A stretch of DNA of 64,000 nucleotides, taken from positions 620,001 to 684,000 of the forward strand of contig NZ_WVHT01000001.1 in NCBI RefSeq assembly GCF_009834875.1. Reading direction: 5' to 3'. The first letter of the stretch is position 1; the number at the start of each line of letters is the position of its first letter. The notes under the pieces are model-generated. The model was not told where the DNA came from. It searched no databases and worked only from the letters and a program-made list of their open reading frames with translations. Source of the stretch: Hufsiella arboris. GTDB taxonomy: Bacteria > Bacteroidota > Bacteroidia > Sphingobacteriales > Sphingobacteriaceae. The translations under genes were made by a program, and so were the position numbers. Shown piece by piece: positions 28,701-36,711 of this stretch.

Positions 28701-28878
28701 ATTTGGTAGAGCTAGCCTTGCTTTGACCGGTGCAAATATCTTATTGTGGACACCTAAATCCAATATGTATATTGACCCTGAAGCGAATATTTTTGGTACT
28801 TCAAATTCTCAGGGAAGAGAGATAACAAATACACCATCGACCGCGAGCTACGGAATTACTTTAAATGCTACTTTTTAA
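25717..28878 (+). CDS. SusC/RagA-family TonB-linked outer membrane protein (pair 6)
   Basis: A 1053-residue SusC: signal peptide MKKLLLSLFASFVLVLSVLA, CarboxypepD_reg-like domain (GVSVKVKGSNTGTQ, FTYIGYGSQE), EVVVTAAGIKKDKKNLGYS, plug with GLTGKVPGL, NNQPLFVIDGIPV and GPNAAALYGSQATNGAIVITT, barrel ending GITLNATF. The post-TonB-box stretch (GIKKDKKNLGYS) is close to that of the 8319 SusC (GMSREKKTLGYS), whereas the leader and signal peptide match the 19383 gene, so the paralogs look mosaic. The SusD partner starts 18 bp downstream. Confidence 0.97.
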   Translation: MKKLLLSLFASFVLVLSVLAQERTVTGTVTAKEDGGPLPGVSVKVKGSNTGTQTAANGRYSISVPANSTLVFTYIGYGSQELAVGSKTTVNASLTTDAKQLTEVVVTAAGIKKDKKNLGYSADNVSNQELTEGRQTNMINGLTGKVPGLQIGRSSGGVNTATRITLRGQRSLNGNNQPLFVIDGIPVDNSSIQPSSTSSNQVDVGNRIGDINPDDIESVTVLKGPNAAALYGSQATNGAIVITTKSGKDAASRGKKFEVSYNSAFLLDQVQKLPTLQNEYGSGYENGTGNPSVYDEIENTNWGPKFDGSMVQSGPTLADGSKLMIPYSAVPDNTKNFFDKGHNIQNSISFSGGGEKGSFYGSFSDNEVRGVIPGDKFRRNTVNLSGNAKLANHFTISGKVSYNKNLTNTSFQGGGGASGVYNAVINTSRQINLSDFKDWRNYKFAAPNGYFDGYYPNPYYALDNNRFNSNLDRVLGNIQVGFDPYKWLNITYRLGTDFSSDRRHQTFEKTSYTTAYQRPSSTTGGITDDAITRRILNSDLLVTFKKDFGTDFTTSLTLLNNIRQDDNRQLTAKATAISIPGFFNLSNRVGELNSDGTQPEQSFKSRLVGFAGDLNIGFRDYLFLNGTIRNDVSSTLPKENRSYWYPSVNLSFVVTDAISALKDNNILSYAKLRGGVAKVGSTADPYVLLNTFGAGSGFPFGSLASFTLSNTTNNPDLKPEFTTSYEAGTELSFLQDKLGLDFTYYRTSTDNQIIPVSVAPSTGFTRATVNAGNILNKGIEVALRINPFRGPFSWNLNFNYTHNTSTVESLYQDSKEFPFGSGNPVPVAIVGQPWPLLKGTAYLRDPQGNVVVDATTGYIKTDPTQRTFGQVNPKHIFGLANTFSYKGFSLSTTFDYRTGNVIYSGTKNTLTFTGSTLETTQYGRERFIWPNSVIETSPGVFTPNTTVKTRSGNFDFWYSNYNQFAESSIIDAAFIKLRDVSFQYQFPKQWLSKTPFGRASLALTGANILLWTPKSNMYIDPEANIFGTSNSQGREITNTPSTASYGITLNATF

Positions 28879-28896
28879 CAATTAACAAGAGAAAAG

Positions 28897-30408
28897 ATGA
28901 AAGCAAAAAATATATTAAAAAAGGTAGCCCTTGTTTCATTGCCACTATTTATGGCAAGTTGTGAAAAGGATTTCCTGGATATAAACACTAATCCTAACTT
29001 ACCAACATCCTCTACGCCGGAGCTTGTATTACCATCCGCTTTAGCGAATACCGGTTCGGTGACCAATAATGATCTAAATATCTTAGGTAATCTATTGTCC
29101 GGGCATTGGGCTCAGTCACCTGATTATCTATTTTACAATGCTCAGGAAACATATCAATTTACTCCAAGCACTTATAATGCTACCTGGGTTTCCCTTTACT
29201 CAGGCGGGTTAGAAGATTATCAGTATGTTGACGCAGAGGCTACTAAATCAGGTAAGAAAAACTTATCGGCAATCGCTAAAATCATGCAAGCTTATAACTA
29301 TCAGTTATTAGTTGATGCATGGGGTGATGTTCCCTTTAGTGAATCATTGCAGGGTACAGGTAACCTCGCTCCAAAATACGAAGCAGCTACTACTGTTTAT
29401 GATGGGATACTAAAACTCATCGATGCGGGATTGGCAAGTATTGACGTGTCAGCTACGGCCGATAAGCCAGGAACTAACGATATCGTTTTTGCTGGTAATA
29501 TGGATAAATGGAAACGATTTGCAAATACGTTAAAACTTCGTGTTTTATTACGTCAATCGCTAACTGCGTCCAGAGCATCTCAGGTTACAGCGGGATTTGC
29601 TACACTCACTGGGGCAACCTTTTTAGGCGCCGGGGAAAATGCGGGTACAAATCCCGGGTATGCAAATCAAACAGGAAAATTCAGTCCGCTTTACGGAGCA
29701 ATTGGCTTTACTGTAACCGGTGCGGAGACCTCAAACTTTACCGCTACAAGGGGGAATAAATATTCTGTTGATTTCGTAAATGCAACTGCAGATCCTCGTG
29801 TTTCATTGCTTTTCAGGCCTGCTAAAAATAGCGGTAATTATGTCGGTGTTTATCCTGGTACTACAGCAACACCAACAACAAAAAATGCAGACTATTCAGC
29901 TGTTGGGCCCGGTATTTTACCTGCCTCGGCAAATAATGGTTTTGCAAAGCCGGCTTATTTAATAACAGCTACCGAAAGTTACTTTTTACAGGCCGAAGCT
30001 TATCTGAAAGGATTTTTGCCGGGTGGTGTGGCTGCGGCACAAACTGCCTATCAAACAGGTATCGAAGAATCATTTAAGCTGCTTGGATCAACTTCTGCGG
30101 CTGCACAAGCTTTTTACAGTACATCAGCCAATCCTTTAGTTAACTGGACTGCGGCCACTGCTGCGAATCGACAGTTTGAGGCTGTAATAACTCAAAAATG
30201 GCTAGCATTGAATGGTGTTGATGGCTTTGAAGCATGGAGCGAGTTTAGAAGAACAGGTTATCCTGTAAATACTCCAATGCCTCTAAATAACATCAGCGGT
30301 GGAAAACATCCACTACGTATACCATATGTGCAGGATGAAATTGGCGCGAATTCTGCCAATGTGCCTCAGGTCGATATTTTTTCAACCAAGATATTTTGGG
30401 AACAATAA
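28897..30408 (+). CDS. SusD-like (SusD-like_2 type) outer membrane lipoprotein (pair 6)
   Basis: A 503-residue lipoprotein; lipobox Cys22 (LFMASC), then EKDFLDINTNPNLPT. Features: LGNLLSGHWAQSPDYLFYN, IAKIMQAYNYQLLVDAWGDVPFSESL, the WKRFANTLKLRVLLRQ helix, ESYFLQAEAYLKGF and ITQKWLALNGVDGFEAWSEFRR, all standard for SusD-like_2. It partners the SusC 18 bp upstream. No extra lipoprotein follows; a terminator comes 15 bp after the stop, ending the array. Confidence 0.95.
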   Translation: MKAKNILKKVALVSLPLFMASCEKDFLDINTNPNLPTSSTPELVLPSALANTGSVTNNDLNILGNLLSGHWAQSPDYLFYNAQETYQFTPSTYNATWVSLYSGGLEDYQYVDAEATKSGKKNLSAIAKIMQAYNYQLLVDAWGDVPFSESLQGTGNLAPKYEAATTVYDGILKLIDAGLASIDVSATADKPGTNDIVFAGNMDKWKRFANTLKLRVLLRQSLTASRASQVTAGFATLTGATFLGAGENAGTNPGYANQTGKFSPLYGAIGFTVTGAETSNFTATRGNKYSVDFVNATADPRVSLLFRPAKNSGNYVGVYPGTTATPTTKNADYSAVGPGILPASANNGFAKPAYLITATESYFLQAEAYLKGFLPGGVAAAQTAYQTGIEESFKLLGSTSAAAQAFYSTSANPLVNWTAATAANRQFEAVITQKWLALNGVDGFEAWSEFRRTGYPVNTPMPLNNISGGKHPLRIPYVQDEIGANSANVPQVDIFSTKIFWEQ

Positions 30409-30422
30409 TCACATTACATTGG

Positions 30423-30453
30423 ACGGGCTTTAGTTTACTAAAGCCCGTTTTTA
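30423..30453 (+). terminator. Rho-independent terminator after pair 6
   Basis: Perfect 11-bp stem ACGGGCTTTAG/CTAAAGCCCGT with a TTTA tetraloop, followed by T-rich sequence. Confidence 0.92.
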
Positions 30454-30465
30454 TTTAAAGTAGCT

Positions 30466-31119
30466 ATGAAAACATTTTTAATAATCTTAGTGAGCTGTAT
30501 TTCTTTGTCAGCAAACGCACAACTGGTTAGAGAAGTTAATAGGGAAACACCCCAGGAAAAAAAATATATAAATATTGAAGGCAGCCCTTATCTTAAGCCC
30601 GCCTGGACAGATGGAATTGTAACATTTGAAGGTGGCAAAACTTTGGCTATTAAGAAATTGAATTTCGACGAGGTATTAGGCAAACCTATCTTTTCCCAAG
30701 CGTCGTATGAGGTGCTTGAGTTTGATGAGCCGGTAAATGGATTTAAATTCCAGGATAGCTCTGGTGTGCAAATTTTTAAGAATCATTTGACATTGCCTGA
30801 TAACGAGAATTACAATACGTATTACCAAATTTTATTTGACGGGACGATTGTTCTTGCGAAACTTAACAAGAAAGTTATTGAAGACACCCGTAAGTTTAGT
30901 AACGCGACAACTGATAGGACTTTTGCTTCCCGTGATCAATATTTTATAATCAGGTCAAATAAACTGTATAAAATTTCGAATGAGAAAAGTTTGGTTTCAT
31001 CTTTTGACGGAGATCAAAAAGGCAAAGTCAGTGAATATATTAAAGAGAAAGACATATCTTATAAAAACGAAGGACAGCTGATTGATTTGGTATCAGAGCT
31101 GAATCAGTTGTTAAAATAA
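30466..31119 (+). CDS. Secreted protein of unknown family
   Basis: A 217-residue protein with a clear signal peptide (MKTFLIILVSCISLSANA, cleavage before QLVREV). The mature part contains a beta-rich region with YLKPAWTDGIVTFEGGKTL and FDEVLGKPIFSQASYEVLEFDEPV and a Lys/Glu-rich C-terminal helix (KGKVSEYIKEKDISYKNEGQLIDLVSELNQLLK region). No Cys lipobox at the cleavage site and no catalytic motif recognised. It lies between the pair 6 terminator and its own terminator, so it is probably transcribed separately, and a link to SusC/D is not supported. Real gene, function unknown. Confidence 0.75.
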   Translation: MKTFLIILVSCISLSANAQLVREVNRETPQEKKYINIEGSPYLKPAWTDGIVTFEGGKTLAIKKLNFDEVLGKPIFSQASYEVLEFDEPVNGFKFQDSSGVQIFKNHLTLPDNENYNTYYQILFDGTIVLAKLNKKVIEDTRKFSNATTDRTFASRDQYFIIRSNKLYKISNEKSLVSSFDGDQKGKVSEYIKEKDISYKNEGQLIDLVSELNQLLK

Positions 31120-31149
31120 TGAACAATAGAAGCTAGTTTCTACTCTGAT

Positions 31150-31190
31150 ATAATTACGGGCCAGACAGTGTTTAGCCCGTAATTATTTTT
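31150..31190 (+). terminator. Rho-independent terminator after the secreted protein gene
   Basis: Perfect 12-bp stem ATAATTACGGGC/GCCCGTAATTAT with a 13-nt loop, followed by a T-run. Confidence 0.85.
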
Positions 31191-31553
31191 CCCAGCTGTT
31201 GATCTTTGATAAAGTTGTCCAGATCTATTGTCCTGGTGCTTAAAGTATTTAGAAAGATTTCTTTTCTTTTTTGCGCTTAATCGGTTTCTGTCTTTACAAG
31301 ATAATAGAGAGCTTAAGTTGTTGCCCGGTTAGTAAATACTTGGTTCCGTTAGTTGTTTAAGATAAAACCTTGAACAGATGCACGAATAAACTGGTCGCTT
31401 CACTGGCTGAAACAAGATATTATCCCCCTATTATAATAATAGTTGATCGTCATTAATCTGACGGTATCCGTTGTCTTTGTTATCAAAAGAAAAAACTTCG
31501 GTGTTATTTTCATTGCTGATGTCAGTTTAGATATTTCTAACAATAGACGAAAA
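31191..31553. other. Non-coding gap between convergent genes
   Basis: About 360 bp between the terminator of the secreted protein gene and the 3' end of the TonB-linked receptor. Apart from a weak AT-only palindrome (CTATTATAATAATAG near 31429) nothing recognisable is seen. Confidence 0.5.
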
Positions 31554-34421
31554 TTACCCACCAATCGGCGGCCCGCCCGGCCCAGGTCCTCCACCCGGCA
31601 TTCCTCCGTCTCTTCTAAAGCGGTCTCTTCCCGGCATCATCATGTTATCAGGTTGTTTACCGGCAAATTTTTGAAGTCGCATGGTAAAACTCAGCATAAA
31701 ATACCGTCCGATACTGTTACTGCGGGTATCAATTTGTGAGTTATTGGTCACCGTACGGCCGACATTAGTATTCTCGTCAAAGAGGTTGTATCCCTGAATT
31801 TTTAAAGACGCTTTCTTTTTTAGCAGTTGTTTTTCCAGATAGGTGTTTAAGATCAATGGATTGGTTGCCACGGATCCGGTGTAGCCAATGTTATAATTCT
31901 TGCTGATATCAGCACCGAAAATAAACGTTTTCAGGAAATAGAATTTTCCGTCGGCATTGAGTGTCCAGGTCTGTACTTCGCTTGAATTTTGCTCGGAAAG
32001 AGAATAGCTGTTTTTATTATAGGTATAACCTACTGAAGGGTATAATTCGATCCAGTCGGCCGGGTTTACCTGTGTACGCAGGCGTTGCGTCAGAACTAAG
32101 TTCTTTCCAATATTTTTCTCGCTGTTGGTAAAAGTAACGTTGTTCGTATAGTTGGCAGATCCCGAAAAACCGAATTGATATTTACGTTCGGCGACAGGAA
32201 TATTCCAGGAATAAAAACCGTTAAGAGTGTAATAGCCATCGGTGTTTACATAACGTGTTTCCTGGATGATCGCGCCAGAAGCATCGCGTGTAGCGACAGT
32301 GTTGGCAACGATCTTATCCTGGGTGAAGGTAGCTGAAATGTTGGTGAATAAAGTTTTACCGGTTTTAAAATCAAAATTGTTATAACGCATATTGAGCGTA
32401 TGATTGAACTCCGCATTCAGGGCAGGGTTTCCAACAACAGGATACAGCGGGTTTGTACGATCAGTGATCGGCTGAATTTGCGTATAACTTGGTTCCGTAC
32501 TGCGGCCCGAATAGTTAAAATTAAATTCCTTAGTACGTGAAAACTTATAGCTGAAGCGTGCAACGGGAACAAAGTTGAAACCTGTTCGATGGATGCCTGC
32601 GTTACCGGAAACTGATTGACCGGATAATAACGTTGGCTGGGCACTTAATCCTAATGAGTAATTATATTTTGTATCGCTGAAACGATAGGTCAGGCCGATA
32701 TTGTTTGTTGTAAATGCGTAGTTGAAGATATTGCTCAACGAGTCAACCCTGACATCGCCTTTCAGCAAATCGAAGGTTTCCCGGTCGTTATCATAAGCGG
32801 TGCGTGTATAATTCCAGTTAAGTTCCAGTGTGCCTCTTTTAGATACCGGCTCGATAAATAAAAATCTGGAAGTTGTATTGAAACTACTGTTATCTGTCGT
32901 CAATCGTTGATTTTGAAGAGAGTCTTTGGTCAGAATGTCGTTTTCCATGTAACGCAATTCATTATTAGCCAGCTGCTCTGCTTTTGTGTCTGTATGATTT
33001 AAGGAAGCATTCAACGACACATTTCGCCTTGGTTTGCTAAACCTGTGGTTATACAACACATTAGCTCCTAAAGTTGGATTTTGTGTCGACGAGGTGCCTG
33101 TCGACAATTGCATTTGCGGACTAAAATTTTGGGAAATGGACGAGTTACTCTGCGCGTCAACATTGCTGAAGGTAAAACTCGGACTTACTTTCAGGTAGTT
33201 AACGGTATCCGGTTTATATTCAAAATTCCAGTTGAACCGGTGATTGTTGCTTATATTATTTGAATTAGTACTCTGATCGATTAACGCTGTTGCCTGGCCG
33301 GGATAGAAATTTTCCTGGTGGATTTGTGAAACCACATCGTTATCGCGGTTAAAGTAACTGTAACTTCCGTAAGACGTTAGTTTTTTACTCCAGTCATCCC
33401 GGTAATTAAAACCGATAGATCCAACTGAAGTGACGCCCGTATTGCCTGTCGATGAACCGAAGTTTCCACCGCCGCCAAAACCACCGCCACCTCCCCGGGT
33501 TCCTCCACCTCCAAAATTGCCACCGCCGCCACCGCGATTTCCACCTCCACCGCCGCTATTGCCGCCGGTGGAGCCGCCGAAATTAAACAGTGAGGCGTTT
33601 GTATTATTCAAATTTCCTAAAAAGGCGATCTGCTGGCTATTGTTAAAATAGTTTCCAACGCCGGTGAGTTGATAGCGGTCTTCATTGCCGAGGCCTGCGG
33701 TTGCATTGGCGAAATAACCTTTATTTTTATCGGGCCGGATCTGAATGTTTAAAACCTTGTCAGGATCGCCGGTTTTTGAGCCGGTTAAATTCGCCTGGTC
33801 ACCGTAGTCGTCAACGATCTGAATTTTTTCTATCAGGTCCGCCGGTAGATTCTGCGTGGCGGTTTTAACATCGCCGCCGAAGAAATCCTTCCCGTTTACA
33901 CGCACTTTAGTGACGCTTTTCCCCTGAGCCGTAACATTTCCATCTTTGTCAACTTCTACGCCAGGAAGTTTTTTTAACAGGTCTTCGGTAACTGCATTAT
34001 CATGTAAGGTGTAATCGCTGGCCTTATACTCAACCGTATCTTCTTTCATCACAACGGAAGGCGCACCTTTCACTACCACCTCCTTAAGCATGTTGGTTTC
34101 CGTTTTCAAAACTATTGGATCCAGTGTTAACTTTTCGGTGCCATTATTATAAAGAAAACGCTTATTTAAGGTTCTGAAACCCAGGCTGGAGATACTGACG
34201 GTGAATTGGGAAGATTTAACATTACTAAAGCTAAACTCACCGTCGGCATTACTTCTGGTAAATAAAGAATCAGAGGGAGATGTAAGTTTAACAGTTGCTG
34301 CAATAACACTATTTCCGGTCGAATCGCGCACTATTCCGCTGACAATTCGGCCCTGTGCAAATATGTTGGTTGCGATGAAAAATATAAGAGATAAGAGTAA
34401 TAAGGTTTTGCGTTGGATCAT
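31554..34421 (-). CDS. TonB-linked outer membrane beta-barrel protein with Gly-rich insert
   Basis: A 955-residue protein: signal peptide (1-22), CarboxypepD_reg-like domain (about 26-105, with DSTGNSVIAATVKL and ISSLGFRTLNK), EVVVKGAP, plug-like domain (about 118-230, LLKKLPGVEVDKDGNV and VNGKDFFGGD), then a barrel of the OMP_b-brl_3 type rather than SusC. Residues 282-328 are almost pure Gly with Asn/Arg/Phe. After the last barrel strand (FTMRL) there is a tail of about 35 residues rich in Gly, Pro, Met and Arg instead of the usual aromatic end. The start ATG overlaps the stop of the upstream gene by 4 nt, implying translational coupling. Cargo unknown; such receptors occur outside SusCD loci and may take peptides or siderophores (inference). 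Confidence 0.9.
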   Translation of the reverse strand: MIQRKTLLLLSLIFFIATNIFAQGRIVSGIVRDSTGNSVIAATVKLTSPSDSLFTRSNADGEFSFSNVKSSQFTVSISSLGFRTLNKRFLYNNGTEKLTLDPIVLKTETNMLKEVVVKGAPSVVMKEDTVEYKASDYTLHDNAVTEDLLKKLPGVEVDKDGNVTAQGKSVTKVRVNGKDFFGGDVKTATQNLPADLIEKIQIVDDYGDQANLTGSKTGDPDKVLNIQIRPDKNKGYFANATAGLGNEDRYQLTGVGNYFNNSQQIAFLGNLNNTNASLFNFGGSTGGNSGGGGGNRGGGGGNFGGGGTRGGGGGFGGGGNFGSSTGNTGVTSVGSIGFNYRDDWSKKLTSYGSYSYFNRDNDVVSQIHQENFYPGQATALIDQSTNSNNISNNHRFNWNFEYKPDTVNYLKVSPSFTFSNVDAQSNSSISQNFSPQMQLSTGTSSTQNPTLGANVLYNHRFSKPRRNVSLNASLNHTDTKAEQLANNELRYMENDILTKDSLQNQRLTTDNSSFNTTSRFLFIEPVSKRGTLELNWNYTRTAYDNDRETFDLLKGDVRVDSLSNIFNYAFTTNNIGLTYRFSDTKYNYSLGLSAQPTLLSGQSVSGNAGIHRTGFNFVPVARFSYKFSRTKEFNFNYSGRSTEPSYTQIQPITDRTNPLYPVVGNPALNAEFNHTLNMRYNNFDFKTGKTLFTNISATFTQDKIVANTVATRDASGAIIQETRYVNTDGYYTLNGFYSWNIPVAERKYQFGFSGSANYTNNVTFTNSEKNIGKNLVLTQRLRTQVNPADWIELYPSVGYTYNKNSYSLSEQNSSEVQTWTLNADGKFYFLKTFIFGADISKNYNIGYTGSVATNPLILNTYLEKQLLKKKASLKIQGYNLFDENTNVGRTVTNNSQIDTRSNSIGRYFMLSFTMRLQKFAGKQPDNMMMPGRDRFRRDGGMPGGGPGPGGPPIGG

Positions 34422-35215
34422 TTGTTTTGTTTGATAAGAGTAGCTTTTATCCAGAAATCAGTAGCTTGAAATAAAGGATTTCTGTTTGAATAGCCTGATG
34501 GATATCTCATGCCATTGCCGTACATTCCACCATACATGCCTCTGTTGCCGTAATTAGGATTGTTATTATTTTGATTTGGAACTTGTGGGCCGGTAAAGCC
34601 GTTTATTTTAATATTGCAGGCGAGTACGTTTTCCGATGACGACTCAAGCTCGAATTGCTGTAATGGCACCGCGAGTTCGTAAATTAAATTATTCTTTTCA
34701 TCATAACCAACCGCAGCCCGGATGCCATATTCATTTTGTAGTGAAATGCTTCCATCAACAATTTCCTTCATACCGGATACCTTAATTTCCTTAATATTCG
34801 ACAAGATTTGGTTGCGTAGCTGTACGGAATCCGGTTTTGATTTTTGCGGGGGATTGGCTCGTAATGCAGCTTTGTCTAATATTGGAAAGGTTACTGTCGG
34901 CCCTAATTTCTTTTTGCCGTTAATGTTCACGCTAAAACTTATGCCGCCAACCAATATTTTAGTTGTTGTCTGTTTATCCGACGACTTAATAACCAGGTAA
35001 ATATTCTGATCATCATTGGCCAGGTCGTATGAAATTTTACTTTGCGGATTATAGTATTTCAAGGAATCGCCCCACTCGGTGGATTTCCCGTCAACTTTGA
35101 CCTGTTGTGGTGCGGTACTGTTTACGATAACATCCGATGCGATTTTTTGCGAAAATCCTTTCGTTGCAATGAAGCTGAAAAATATTATGGAAAACAGTTG
35201 AAGTTTCGTTTTCAT
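34418..35215 (-). CDS. Secreted CBM9-like (DOMON-fold-like) protein coupled to the receptor
   Basis: A 265-residue secreted protein with signal peptide (MKTKLQLFSIIFFSFIATKGFS). Residues 35-75 (VKVDGKSTEWGDSLKYYNP and YDLANDDQNIYLVIKSSD) show the start of a CBM9/DOMON-like beta-sandwich: the DG..EW motif followed by ...A.DD.NLY..i... The C-terminus has a low-complexity Asn/Gly/Tyr/Met stretch (NQNNNNPNYGNRGMYGG) before ATDFWIKATLIKQ. The partner receptor also carries Gly-rich segments and starts inside this gene's stop codon, so the two are likely made in step and may interact on the cell surface (inference). No catalytic residues seen. Confidence 0.72.
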   Translation of the reverse strand: MKTKLQLFSIIFFSFIATKGFSQKIASDVIVNSTAPQQVKVDGKSTEWGDSLKYYNPQSKISYDLANDDQNIYLVIKSSDKQTTTKILVGGISFSVNINGKKKLGPTVTFPILDKAALRANPPQKSKPDSVQLRNQILSNIKEIKVSGMKEIVDGSISLQNEYGIRAAVGYDEKNNLIYELAVPLQQFELESSSENVLACNIKINGFTGPQVPNQNNNNPNYGNRGMYGGMYGNGMRYPSGYSNRNPLFQATDFWIKATLIKQNK

Positions 35216-35352
35216 TTCTTTATTGGGTAAGTAACAATTAATTTAAAATATCATCTGTAAAAGTTCTGATACGTTTTTTTTAAATCAAACTGCTTCAGCG
35301 GCATTCTATGTTCAGCTGAGTCGGTTTGACGTAATTAACAAACAAAGGTTTA

Positions 35353-36603
35353 TTAGGATTCGTCATGCCATATGCATGCCAGATTTATAATAGTTTCAAC
35401 AGCCTTTTGCATATCCTGAACAGACACCCATTCCAGCCTGCTGTGAAAGGCATGTTCGCCGGCAAAAATGTTTGGGCAGGGCAATCCCATAAACGACAAT
35501 CGTGAACCGTCTGTTCCTCCCCTGATACTTTGCAGTTTGACATCCAAGCCTGATTTTTCAATAGCTTTAACAGCGAATTCCGTAACCTTCGGGTATTGGT
35601 CAAGAACCGACTTCATGTTGCGATATTGCTCTTTTATTTCGAGTTTAAAAGAAGAGTCCGGATAATCGGTCAGAACATCCCGACAAATAGCGTTTAATCT
35701 CAAACCAAGTTCCGCGAGGTTGTCGTTATCGAAGTCACGTAAAATCAGTTCAACAGTAGCTTCTTCAACATGGCCGCTGATTGATACCGGGTGCATAAAG
35801 CCTTGTTTTTGATTAGTGTTTTCGGGAGAAAGATCTGCGGGCAATGCCGCTACAATTTCAGAAGCAATTTTAATGGCACTTTGCATTTTTCCTTTCGCAA
35901 ACCCTGGATGCGTGCTAACACCGGAAATTTTTATTTTGGCGCCATCTGCTGAAAAAGTTTCATTTTCGACTGAACCTAATGTTTCTCCGTCAATCGTGTA
36001 CGCAAAATCTGCCGCCAGTCTTTTCAAGTCAACTTTATCAACTCCCCTGCCGATTTCTTCATCGGGGGTAAACAAAATTTTTATGGTTCCATGTTTGATT
36101 TCCGGGTGACTTATAAGAAAATTGGCCGCTTCCATGATTTCTGCCAAACCCGCTTTATTATCTGCGCCAAGTAAGGTAGTTCCGCTTGCGGTAATGATGT
36201 CGTTGCCCAGCTGGTTCCTGAGGTCGGCATGGTCTGCCATTTTTAAAATCTGTGAAGGGTCATCCGGCAGTACTATATCCCCGCCCTGGTAATTTTTATG
36301 AATGATGGGTTTTACATTTTCACCGCTGCAATCCGGAGACGTATCCATATGCGAGCAGAAACATACTACCGGGACTGTTTTGCTGCTGTTAGCCGGAATC
36401 GTTGCATAGACGTAACCGAACTCGTCGAGTTCAGCGTCACTGATCCCGATTTTTTTTAGTTCGTTCACCAAAACATTTCCAAGATTTTTTTGCTTTGATG
36501 TCGATGGGTAAGTTTCAAACTGTGGATCAGATTGCGTATCTATTTGTACGTAATTTAGAAATCTGTCAGAAACAGTAAACTTATAATTTGAGAAATCTGG
36601 CAT
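35353..36603 (-). CDS. pepT: Peptidase T (tripeptide aminopeptidase)
   Basis: A 416-residue M20 metallopeptidase of PepT type, cleaving the N-terminal residue from tripeptides in the cytoplasm. Visible zinc-site motifs: CSHMDTSPD (His85, Asp87), LLGADNKAG (Asp148), TPDEEIGRG (Glu182/183), the YTIDGE aspartate (205), and a C-terminal AGEHAFHSRLE His. SIRGGTDGSRLSFMG and PCPNIF match the substrate-binding loop of PepT. Length is as expected (about 410). No signal peptide. Transcribed alone on this strand, divergent from the barrel gene at 36712. Confidence 0.96.
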   Translation of the reverse strand: MPDFSNYKFTVSDRFLNYVQIDTQSDPQFETYPSTSKQKNLGNVLVNELKKIGISDAELDEFGYVYATIPANSSKTVPVVCFCSHMDTSPDCSGENVKPIIHKNYQGGDIVLPDDPSQILKMADHADLRNQLGNDIITASGTTLLGADNKAGLAEIMEAANFLISHPEIKHGTIKILFTPDEEIGRGVDKVDLKRLAADFAYTIDGETLGSVENETFSADGAKIKISGVSTHPGFAKGKMQSAIKIASEIVAALPADLSPENTNQKQGFMHPVSISGHVEEATVELILRDFDNDNLAELGLRLNAICRDVLTDYPDSSFKLEIKEQYRNMKSVLDQYPKVTEFAVKAIEKSGLDVKLQSIRGGTDGSRLSFMGLPCPNIFAGEHAFHSRLEWVSVQDMQKAVETIINLACIWHDES

Positions 36604-36711
36604 GAGAATTATCCGTTGTTTGTTAAAATTTTTATAAAGTTAAAGTGCCTTAGTTTGTTATTTGATAAATATTCAGTTACTTTACGATTACTTGAACCAA
36701 ACTTTATCGCG

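Noticed and set aside
1-30408. A classical polysaccharide utilisation locus
   Set aside because: No CAZyme, regulator or sulfatase in the array; called SusC/D array only.
31443-31739. 98-residue + strand frame at the receptor 3' end
   Set aside because: Antisense to the receptor tail, Arg/Ser-rich, no start signal.
33430-33651. Pro-rich reading frame on the + strand inside the TonB receptor gene
   Set aside because: It is the antisense of the receptor's Gly-rich insert (Gly codons GGN read as Pro CCN), so a composition artefact.
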